Assembly: GCA_030433195.1 (NCBI GenBank)
Contig: JAUIME010000043.1
Location: forward strand, 1 to 14,339
Length of the DNA stretch: 14,339 nt
From: a bacterium
Lineage (GTDB): Bacteria > Planctomycetota > JACOTG01 > JAUIME01
Reading direction: 5' to 3'
Shown here: positions 6,398 to 12,677 of the stretch, piece by piece
Numbering within the stretch: the first letter of the stretch is position 1
Layout of the letters: the number at the start of each line of letters is the position of its first letter
The notes under the pieces: generated by a model
Database searches by the model: none
What the model was told of the DNA's origin: nothing
Seen by the model: only the letters and a program-made list of their open reading frames with translations
Translations under genes and position numbers: made by a program

Positions 6398-7684
6398 CTT
6401 GATCACGCGAGACCGCTCGAAACGCCCCGGCGCATCGGGAATCGCATCGAAGACGCGAGCGGCGCCCGAAGCCACGAGGACGTCGACGAAGCCGTCGGCA
6501 TCGAGATCGACGATCCGCGGCGAGCGCGTCTCTCCGCTGACCGAATACGCGTCGCTCTCGAAGAACTCGCCCGGGATCGCGGGCTGCTGAAGAAAGACCG
6601 ACATCCAGCCCTCGTCGCTACGCTCCTGGCGTTCGCGAAAGCTCGTCACGACGAAGTCGACGAGGTCGTCACGATCGACGTCGCCGATCGCGACGTCCGT
6701 CGGCTTGTCGATCGTGAACAGCGACTGCGCAGTCGCGAACGCTCCGCTGCCCGCCGGATCCTGGAGCAGCACGTGCACCTGACCGAAATCAGGCTCGCGG
6801 TCCGCGATCACGAGGTCGAGACGACCGTCCGCGTTCAGGTCACCGATCGCGACAGCCGAAGGTCGCGCGGGACCGAAGACCTCGACGGGAGCCGTGAACA
6901 CGCCACCCCCACCGGCGTCCTGCAGTACGACGAAGACGCGCGTTTCGGTCGCGACGACGAGATCGGGACGCGTATCCCCGTCGACGTCACCGGACACGAT
7001 CGCGGCCTGCCGCTCACCGATCTCGAACCGCTCTTCGGCGAAGAAGCTTCCCGGGACCATGGGGTCTTGGAAGAGAATCGAGAGAGCCGTCAGCTCCGTG
7101 TTCGCGAACGCGAGGTCGAGGAAGCCGTCGCCATCGAGGTCGACGATCACGAACGCCGTCGGGCGTTCGCCAACCGCGATCCGAGTCGGTGGGAAGTAGC
7201 GGCCCGGCTCGCTCGGATCCGGGAAACAGATCGAGAGGTCGCTCGGACTGCGATTGATGGCGAGCACCTCGAGTCGACCGTCGCCGTCGTAGTCGACGAT
7301 CTCGACTTGTCGCGGGTTCCGCCCGGTATTCGGAGACTGGGTTCGCACCCAACGGAACGGCCGGGTCGGATCGCGCAGAACGAACGACAGATCGGACGGA
7401 TCGTCGTCTTCGTCGAGCGTCACGCGACGCCGCCGTGCGAGCACGACGTCGAGCGCCCCATCCCCGTCGAGATCTCCGTAGGCCACGTCGTTCGTAATCC
7501 GGCGATCATTGGATCGCGACGAATCCGAGCACGAGGCCGCGACGAAAATCGTACCGGACAAGAAGAAGAACAAGAAAACGGCGGAGATCGGGCCTCGGAC
7601 CCGAAACCCTGCCGAGGGGCAAGCATCGAAAACCCGCGAGCCGGGTGTCGACGACTCGGCGGTATCGTGGACCGATCCCTGCAT
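6392..7684 (-). CDS. FG-GAP/VCBS repeat lipoprotein, seven-bladed beta-propeller
   Basis: A 430-residue exported protein. A hydrophobic stretch at about 33-50 ends in VAASC (Cys52), a plausible though imperfect lipobox, so it is probably a lipoprotein; the 30 residues before the stretch are unusually long for a signal peptide. The rest is seven repeats of the calcium-binding type 'DLDGDG.LDVV.A', with the Asp-rich loops near residues 71, 131, 182, 233, 282, 335 and 393, about 50 apart. This is one full integrin-like propeller. Between them recurs a 'LLQDP..PG.F' linker (for example at 102, 153, 204, 305 and 364). Repeat 6 (DVDRDD) has lost its glycine. Such propellers bind ligands or partners at the cell surface; the partner is unknown. 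The start is set by GAGGTG five bases before ATG 7684; TTG 7747 would add 21 residues. Confidence 0.85.
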   Translation of the reverse strand: MQGSVHDTAESSTPGSRVFDACPSAGFRVRGPISAVFLFFFLSGTIFVAASCSDSSRSNDRRITNDVAYGDLDGDGALDVVLARRRRVTLDEDDDPSDLSFVLRDPTRPFRWVRTQSPNTGRNPRQVEIVDYDGDGRLEVLAINRSPSDLSICFPDPSEPGRYFPPTRIAVGERPTAFVIVDLDGDGFLDLAFANTELTALSILFQDPMVPGSFFAEERFEIGERQAAIVSGDVDGDTRPDLVVATETRVFVVLQDAGGGGVFTAPVEVFGPARPSAVAIGDLNADGRLDLVIADREPDFGQVHVLLQDPAGSGAFATAQSLFTIDKPTDVAIGDVDRDDLVDFVVTSFRERQERSDEGWMSVFLQQPAIPGEFFESDAYSVSGETRSPRIVDLDADGFVDVLVASGAARVFDAIPDAPGRFERSRVIKR

Positions 7685-7689
7685 GGTCC

Positions 7690-7695
7690 CACCTC
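7690..7695 (-). promoter_or_regulatory. Shine-Dalgarno of the FG-GAP gene
   Basis: GAGGTG on the minus strand, five bases before ATG 7684, decides this start over the upstream TTG at 7747, which would give a long charged N-terminus. Confidence 0.65.
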
Positions 7696-7828
7696 GAACA
7701 ACGAACCATCGTGACGGAATGCCGTTTCGGATTCCTACGGGGGCCATCCGAATCGGCCCGGACCGAGGAGTATCCTAGCGCCTCGCAAACGACAGAGCAC
7801 GAAATCCGTATCCCCGAGGGAAGGACGG

Positions 7829-7843
7829 CCCGCAGCGTGCGGG
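7829..7843. repeat. 15-bp palindrome CCCGCA-gcg-TGCGGG
   Basis: CCCGCA (7829-7834) and TGCGGG (7838-7843) are exact reverse complements with a three-base centre. It lies in the 225-base divergent region between the FG-GAP gene and the protease pair (7685-7909), 30 bases upstream of the likely protease -35. The compact symmetry suits a dimeric regulator that could serve both divergent genes, or a hairpin if the region is transcribed. Nothing else firm was seen in 7700-7870. Confidence 0.35.
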
Positions 7844-7873
7844 GCGCGATCTCGAGGGCTTCGGACTTCCTCG

Positions 7874-7902
7874 TTGAAATTCGGGCCGAAAATGACGACG
7901 AT
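7874..7902 (+). promoter_or_regulatory. Possible promoter of the protease pair
   Basis: TTGAAA (7874-7879; 5/6 match) is followed after 17 bases by GACGAT (7897-7902; 3/6 match). The predicted start of transcription is about 7909-7910, at ATG 7910 itself, and no Shine-Dalgarno precedes that codon. The -10 is poor, so this is tentative. Confidence 0.35.
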
Positions 7903-7909
7903 ATCGGGT

Positions 7910-9016
7910 ATGCGACGGATGCACACGAAGCTCATCACCGCGGTCACGCTGGCCGGGAGTTGTCTGCTCGGCATCGCGTTCAATCCCACCTTCGGCGTTC
8001 CATCGGCAGGCGTCGCCATCGCGATCGCCGGGGCGGCTCCCGCGGTAGCTGCGGATCCCGAAGCCGATGTCGTCGAGACCGTGGCCGACACGCTGGCCGA
8101 TTTGCGCGCTTTCGAGCGCCGCACGGCCCGCATCACCGGACGAATGTTGGCCGCAACGGTTTCGGTTTCGCTGGGGGCCAACGAAGGCAGCGGCGTCATC
8201 GTCTCCCCCGACGGCTACGTGCTCACGGTGGGCCATGTCTTCGAACCCCCCGACCTGTCCCGCGCGACCGTGCGCATGGCCGACGGGCGGCGCATCGGCG
8301 CCCGAGCCCTCGGCTGCATCTTCGATCGCGACATCGGGCTCTTGAAGCTCGACGACGCCGGCCCCTGGCCCTACGCCGAAATGGGATCGATCGAGTCGCT
8401 CGAGGAAGGCTCGCCCTGCTTCGCGCTCGGGCACACCGGCGGCTACGATCCTCACCGCCCCGCGGTACTTCGCGCCGGGCAAATCTCCGCGTTCCAATCG
8501 CCGAGGCGAGGCTGGTCTCGCGGCCGGTTCCTCGAGTCGTCGTGCATCATCAACAAAGGCGACTCCGGCGGACCGTTGTTCGACGCCGACGGCAACGTGA
8601 TCGGCATCCACAGTCGGATCTACGAACGCTTGCATCAAAACCTGCACGTCCCGATCGACGTCGGTCACGACAACTGGGATCGGTTGGTCGCCGGCGAGCG
8701 ATGGCGCGAGCGGGCTCCTTCCACGCGCTTCCGTCGCGACTCGCCGTACTTCGGCGTCCAGGTTCAGAACATCGACGGCAAGTGCGTCGTCGACTCGGTC
8801 GTCCCGGGACTTCCCGCGCACCGCGCGGGCATCCGCAGCGGCGACGTCATCACGCGACTCGGATCGACTCCGATCCGTTCGACCGAGAGCCTCACCTACC
8901 GACTGCAGCGAATGCGCGTCGGGGGCACGGTCGACGTCGCGGTCCAGCGCGAAGGCGAGATCGTCGAGATCGAAGTCGCGCTCGAACGCCGACCCACGGA
9001 AACGCGATCGGACTGA
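7910..9016 (+). CDS. Exported trypsin-like serine protease with PDZ domain (HtrA/Deg family)
   Basis: A 368-residue protein. The N-terminus MRRMHTK plus two hydrophobic stretches ending 'AAPAVAADPEAD' is a long export signal with a cleavage site near residue 48. The trypsin-like domain (about 80-260) has an intact triad: His109 in VLTVGHVF, Asp141 in DRDIGLLKLD and Ser219 in KGDSGGPLF, with the oxyanion-hole glycine. One PDZ domain follows (about 279-361: 'YFGVQVQNIDGKCVVDSVVPGLPAHRAGIRSGDVITRLG'). One PDZ makes it resemble DegS or HtrA2 in layout rather than DegP with two. It should degrade or process misfolded periplasmic proteins. The start is uncertain: ATG 7892 and 7919 are in frame, and 7910 gives the most typical signal peptide. 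The next gene's ribosome binding site overlaps this stop. Confidence 0.87.
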   Translation: MRRMHTKLITAVTLAGSCLLGIAFNPTFGVPSAGVAIAIAGAAPAVAADPEADVVETVADTLADLRAFERRTARITGRMLAATVSVSLGANEGSGVIVSPDGYVLTVGHVFEPPDLSRATVRMADGRRIGARALGCIFDRDIGLLKLDDAGPWPYAEMGSIESLEEGSPCFALGHTGGYDPHRPAVLRAGQISAFQSPRRGWSRGRFLESSCIINKGDSGGPLFDADGNVIGIHSRIYERLHQNLHVPIDVGHDNWDRLVAGERWRERAPSTRFRRDSPYFGVQVQNIDGKCVVDSVVPGLPAHRAGIRSGDVITRLGSTPIRSTESLTYRLQRMRVGGTVDVAVQREGEIVEIEVALERRPTETRSD

Positions 9017-9019
9017 GGA
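9015..9019 (+). promoter_or_regulatory. Shine-Dalgarno overlapping the protease stop
   Basis: GAGGA begins inside the TGA stop of the protease gene and lies six bases before ATG 9026, so ribosomes ending the first gene are placed to start the second. This suggests coupled synthesis of the two proteins. Confidence 0.65.
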
Positions 9020-9025
9020 TCGAAC

Positions 9026-10126
9026 ATGAGAACGAACCGACGAGTTCACCTCGTATCCCTGCATGGCCTGGCGCTCGGCGTCGCACTTCAGGCGCTTTCG
9101 ATTTGGATGCTCTTGGGCGGGTTTTCAGGAGCGGCCCACGCGCAAGTCCCCGACGCGATCGAGCTCGCGACACCGACGAGTGTCGCCGCGACGACAGCCG
9201 TCGAAGACGAGGCCGCGGCGCGCTTCCGAGCCTACCTCGAGCGCGGGGGTGGTCTCGTACGTGTCTTCGAAACCGTCGCCGCCCCGGCGCGTGCGTCGCG
9301 GGTCCGCATCCTCGCGCAATGGAACGTGACCGTCGGCTTCGGTACCGTGATTCACGAGGACGGCTGGATCTTCACGAAGGCCTCGAACCTCGCTAGCGGC
9401 ACCACACCGCGATGTGCGCTTCCGGACGGAACGACGCACGACGCGACGATCCACGCAATCGACGAAGCGCACGACCTCGCGCTGCTGCGCGTTCCCGTGC
9501 GTTGTCCCGTGCAAGCGAAGTTCGCGACCGACAAAGCCTTCGCCCTCGGCCAGTACCTCGTCTCGATCGGACCTCGATCGCGCCTCGAGATCGGCACGAC
9601 GAGCTTGCTACCCCGCGCCGGTCGAGGATTTCTCGGGGTGCGTCTCGCCGAGGAACGCGGCACCGAGGGTATTCGCATCGTCGAAGTCGTCGACGGCACG
9701 GCCGCGGCGCGCGATGGCTTGCGCCGAGGCGACCGCATCATGACCATCGCGGGGCAATCGCCTCGTTCGGTCGAACACTCCATGCGTCTCATCTCGAGTC
9801 ACGCATCCGGTGCCGAAGTCGCGATCGGCATCGTGCGGGACGGCGCGGCGAGCACGGTCACGGTGCAGCTCGGCGGACGTGTCGAGCCGGTCGGTGCCGA
9901 AGACTTCGGCGAGGGTGACCTGAGCATCGTGCGCAGCGGGATCGCCAACGTGTTGCAGCACGACGCTCGCGTCGAACCCGAGTACATCGGCGGCCCCGTC
10001 GTCGACTCGAACGGCAACATCGTCGCGATCAACATCGCGCGCGCCGGCCGCACGCGGACGCTCGCGATCCCGATCGACCGCGCGCTCGAGGTCTTCGAAC
10101 GCCTTCGCGGGCAAGAAGGCGTCTGA
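9026..10126 (+). CDS. HtrA-like pseudo-protease with PDZ domain inside the protease fold
   Basis: A 366-residue protein with a signal peptide (MRTNRRVH..., hydrophobic core, 'AAHA' then QVPD; cleavage near 39-40). The first half of a trypsin-like domain follows: 'GFGTVIHEDGWIFTKASNLA', where active family members have His (as in 'LTNAHVV') and this protein has Ser120, then 'HDLALLRV' with Asp150 kept. A complete PDZ domain comes next (about 199-287: 'GFLGVRLAEERG', 'GLRRGDRIMTIAG'). Only after it comes the protease C-terminal part 'VLQHDARVEPEYIGGPVVDSNGNIVAINIAR', in which the catalytic Ser of 'GNSGGP' is Ile321. With His and Ser both lost it cannot be a serine protease. From memory, similar 'TKAS...GGP.VD..G...INIARAGR' proteins occur in Planctomycetota. 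It probably binds peptides or regulates its active neighbour. Confidence 0.83.
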   Translation: MRTNRRVHLVSLHGLALGVALQALSIWMLLGGFSGAAHAQVPDAIELATPTSVAATTAVEDEAAARFRAYLERGGGLVRVFETVAAPARASRVRILAQWNVTVGFGTVIHEDGWIFTKASNLASGTTPRCALPDGTTHDATIHAIDEAHDLALLRVPVRCPVQAKFATDKAFALGQYLVSIGPRSRLEIGTTSLLPRAGRGFLGVRLAEERGTEGIRIVEVVDGTAAARDGLRRGDRIMTIAGQSPRSVEHSMRLISSHASGAEVAIGIVRDGAASTVTVQLGGRVEPVGAEDFGEGDLSIVRSGIANVLQHDARVEPEYIGGPVVDSNGNIVAINIARAGRTRTLAIPIDRALEVFERLRGQEGV

Positions 10127-10133
10127 CGTCGAG

Positions 10134-10156
10134 CGCGTCGCCCTTTCGCCGACGCG
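10134..10156 (+). terminator. Hairpin after the pseudo-protease gene
   Basis: CGCGTCG (10134-10140) pairs exactly with CGACGCG (10150-10156) around a 9-base loop, starting 8 bases after the stop. No T tract follows, so it may be a 3' stabilising stem or a factor-dependent terminator rather than a classical intrinsic one. Confidence 0.4.
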
Positions 10157-10276
10157 AATCGACCGACCTGATCCCTCGAGTTCGCCGAGGACCCGTCTGC
10201 GAACCTTCCTCGCGCTGACGACACGCCACCGCTGTGCTAGCCCGCGATTCCGGCTGTGGTGAGTTTCTCAACGGCC

Positions 10277-10285
10277 TGCTATGGT
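10277..10285 (+). promoter_or_regulatory. Possible extended -10 promoter of the selD fusion gene
   Basis: TGCTATGGT carries the extended TGn motif joined to TATGGT (4/6 match), with no good -35 at the expected distance. Transcription would start near 10291, leaving a leader of about 60 bases. It is the only AT-leaning candidate in the gap 10127-10350. Confidence 0.3.
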
Positions 10286-10300
10286 AGCGCTCCCTGAGAA

Positions 10301-10342
10301 GATCACCTCCTGACGCTCACCCCCGGTTCTTCCCCGAGAGGT
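10301..10342 (+). promoter_or_regulatory. Leader with anti-Shine-Dalgarno-like element and ribosome binding site
   Basis: GATCACCTCCT at 10301-10311 is identical to the conserved 3' end of 16S rRNA. Downstream, GAGAGGT (10336-10342) is the Shine-Dalgarno, 8-9 bases before ATG 10351. ACCTC (10305-10309) is complementary to GAGGT (10338-10342), so the leader could fold to hide the ribosome binding site. The pairing is only five bases long. Confidence 0.35.
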
Positions 10343-10350
10343 ACCTGCCG

Positions 10351-12582
10351 ATGTTCGATTCGCTCCCGAGCCGCGACCTCGTGCTCGTCGGCGCCGGTCA
10401 CACCAACGCCCACATCTTGCGGATGTGGCGCATGCAGGCCATCCCCGACGTCCGCTTGACGGTCGTGACGCCCTACGCTCGCGCCACCTACAGCGGAATG
10501 CTCCCGGGGACTCTCGCGGGGCTGTACCAGCGCGACGAGATGGAGATCGACCTGTACCGACTCGCGGCCTCTTCGGGCGCGCGACTGGTCATCGCGGAGG
10601 CGACCGGGCTCGATCCCGTCGCGCGCCGCATCGAGCTACGCGACCGCCCGCCGCTGCGCTACGACGTCTGCTCGATCGGAATCGGGTCGGTGCCCGCCGG
10701 TCTCGAGATCCAAGAATCGGATCCCGCGGTGCTCGGGATCAAGCCCATGGCGACGTTCCTCGACCGGCTCGAGACGCGACTCGATTCGCTGCGCGCGAAA
10801 CCGCTTCCGCGAATCCACGTCGTCGGGGCGGGCGCCGCGGGCGTCGAGGTGGCGCTGTGTCTCGAGGCGAAGCTCGAAGCGCTGCGCATCGAGGCGGACA
10901 TCGAGATCGTCGACGCGGGCTCGCGGATCCTCGCCGGGTATTCGGACCGCCTCGTCGACCTCGTCCAAGACGAGCTCGATCGACGTCGCATCACCGTGCG
11001 GCGCGAAGCGCGCGCCACGGCCTATCGCGACGGTGAACTCGTCTTCGAACGAGGCATCTCGGTGCCCTCCGACCTCGTGCTTTGGGCCGTGCGCGCGTCA
11101 GCGCCCCCCGTCCTCGACGGTTTCGATCTTCCCAAGGACGAACACGGCTTTCTCGCCGTACGACCGACGCTGCGCACTACGGCCGACTATCCCGTGTTCG
11201 TGGTCGGCGACACGGCCGCCATCGTGGATCGCCCCGTCCCGAAGGCCGGTGTGTACGCAGTGCGCGAAGGGCCGGTCCTCTGGGAGAACATCCGTCGGCT
11301 CTTCGACAGCCGGGATCTCGTCGAATACGAACCGCAGCGAGACTTCCTCTCGCTCCTCGCCCTGGGGGACGGTCGCGCCGTCGGCCAGTACCGCGGTTTC
11401 GCCGCCGCCGGCGAGTGGGTGTGGCAGATCAAGGATCACATCGACCGCTCGTTCATGAACAAACATCAACGCGTCGAGCCGATGACCGAAGCGATGGCCG
11501 AGAAGCGCGAGCGCGCACGCAAGGCGGCCGCGCGCGCCACTCGAGACGTTCCGGCGATGCGCTGTCGCGGCTGCGGCGGCAAGGTCGGCGCGAGCGTCCT
11601 CGACGAAGCGCTGTCGCGACTCGACATCCCCGAGAGCCCGCACGTCCGCGCGGGACTCGACGCGCCCGACGATGCCGCGATCCTCGCGCCCGGCGCGGGC
11701 CTCGACGTCGTCTCCGTCGACTTCTTCCAGTCGTTCCTCGACGATCCGTATCTCGTCGGTCGCGTCGCTGCTCTTCACGCGCTGAGCGATCTCTTCGCGT
11801 CGGGAGCGGATCCCGCGGGGGCTCTCGCGATGGTCACGATTCCCGAGGGGCCGCGCGAACAACAGACCGACTTGTTGCACCAACTGCTCGCGGGCGGACT
11901 TCACGAACTGCGCACGGCGGGAGCGACGCTGCTCGGCGGACACACCACCGAAGCCGCCGAGCTCACGATCGGCTACACGGTTCTCGGAAAGCTCGATGGA
12001 CGGCAGCCGTTCGCAAAGGGCGCGCTCGAAACGGGCGACCGACTCGTCGTTACGAAGCCGCTCGGAACCGCGACGATCCTGGCGGGGCTCCCGCTCTGCG
12101 AGTCGCGCGCGACCTGGATCGAACCGATGCTCGAGTCGATGCTCGTGAGCAATGCTGCGGCCGCGCGGCTCGCGCGCGACCACGCGGCGACGGGCGTCAC
12201 CGACATCACGGGCTTCGGTCTCGGCGGGCACTTGCTCGAGATGCTCGAAGCATCGGGGCGCCACGCGACGCTGCAACTCGCCGACGTTCCGCTTCTCGAC
12301 GGCTTCACGGAACTCGCGACGAAGGGCGTGAAGAGCTCGCTCGCCCCGTCGAATCGCGAGCACGCCTCGAGGTTCGACGCCGGTCATCCCCACGTGCTTT
12401 CGACCGCGCCCTTCGCCGCGTTGTTCGACCCGCAAACCGCGGGCGGCCTCCTCATCGCGGTGAAGCCGGACCGGGCGGAGGCTCTCGTGCGGGGCCTTCG
12501 AGCCGCCGGATCGCCCCGTGCGGCCGCCGTCGGGACCGTAGGCGAGGCCTCGGACGAACCCGCGGTTCGCGTCGAGGCCTGA
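10351..12582 (+). CDS. selD: FAD/NAD(P) oxidoreductase fused to selenophosphate synthetase (SelD)
   Basis: A 743-residue two-domain protein. Residues 1 to about 385 are an NDH-2-like flavoprotein: FAD motif 'LVGAGHTN' (Gly14, Gly16), NAD(P) motif 'VVGAGAAGVEVAL' (from Gly159), and 'VVGDTA' (Asp287) for the FAD ribityl chain. Residues about 403-743 are a full SelD, as long as E. coli SelD: 'GCGGKVG' with catalytic Cys408 (Cys, not selenocysteine) and Lys411, the metal-site Asp residues in 'DDAAIL' and 'VDFFQSFLDDP', 'LGGHTTE' (His531), 'VTDITGFGLGGH' and 'DPQTAGGLL' (Asp693). SelD makes selenophosphate from selenide and ATP for selenocysteine and selenouridine. Fusions of this kind are known in some bacteria and algae; the flavin domain may supply reduced selenium, which is unproven. 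No other selenium gene is in the window. Confidence 0.92.
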   Translation: MFDSLPSRDLVLVGAGHTNAHILRMWRMQAIPDVRLTVVTPYARATYSGMLPGTLAGLYQRDEMEIDLYRLAASSGARLVIAEATGLDPVARRIELRDRPPLRYDVCSIGIGSVPAGLEIQESDPAVLGIKPMATFLDRLETRLDSLRAKPLPRIHVVGAGAAGVEVALCLEAKLEALRIEADIEIVDAGSRILAGYSDRLVDLVQDELDRRRITVRREARATAYRDGELVFERGISVPSDLVLWAVRASAPPVLDGFDLPKDEHGFLAVRPTLRTTADYPVFVVGDTAAIVDRPVPKAGVYAVREGPVLWENIRRLFDSRDLVEYEPQRDFLSLLALGDGRAVGQYRGFAAAGEWVWQIKDHIDRSFMNKHQRVEPMTEAMAEKRERARKAAARATRDVPAMRCRGCGGKVGASVLDEALSRLDIPESPHVRAGLDAPDDAAILAPGAGLDVVSVDFFQSFLDDPYLVGRVAALHALSDLFASGADPAGALAMVTIPEGPREQQTDLLHQLLAGGLHELRTAGATLLGGHTTEAAELTIGYTVLGKLDGRQPFAKGALETGDRLVVTKPLGTATILAGLPLCESRATWIEPMLESMLVSNAAAARLARDHAATGVTDITGFGLGGHLLEMLEASGRHATLQLADVPLLDGFTELATKGVKSSLAPSNREHASRFDAGHPHVLSTAPFAALFDPQTAGGLLIAVKPDRAEALVRGLRAAGSPRAAAVGTVGEASDEPAVRVEA

Positions 12583-12588
12583 GCGGCG

Positions 12589-12656
12589 GGCCCCGGCCGG
12601 ACGGCGCAACCCCCTGATCCTCATCGAGTAGCAAGAGTCGCTCCACCACCGGGGCC
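12589..12656. repeat. 8-bp inverted repeat spanning the gap before the flippase gene
   Basis: GGCCCCGG (12589-12596) and CCGGGGCC (12649-12656) are exact reverse complements separated by 52 bases; GCGTTTCCG follows. This could be a long-loop terminator for the selD fusion or chance in GC-rich DNA. The remaining gap (12583-12677) shows no convincing promoter. Confidence 0.25.
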
Positions 12657-12677
12657 GGCGTTTCCGATAGACGGTTC

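Noticed and set aside
9026..10126. Frameshift or assembly error as the cause of the odd domain order in the pseudo-protease
   Set aside because: The frame is open throughout with consistent codon use, and the signal peptide, PDZ and flanking protease motifs are all intact, so the arrangement appears genuine.
10301..10311. Remnant of a 16S rRNA gene
   Set aside because: Only GATCACCTCCT matches. The bases before it do not continue the conserved 16S 3' region and no rRNA-like sequence is nearby.
11563..11583. Selenocysteine in the SelD active site
   Set aside because: The codons in the GCGGK loop are TGT and TGC, both Cys; no in-frame TGA occurs.
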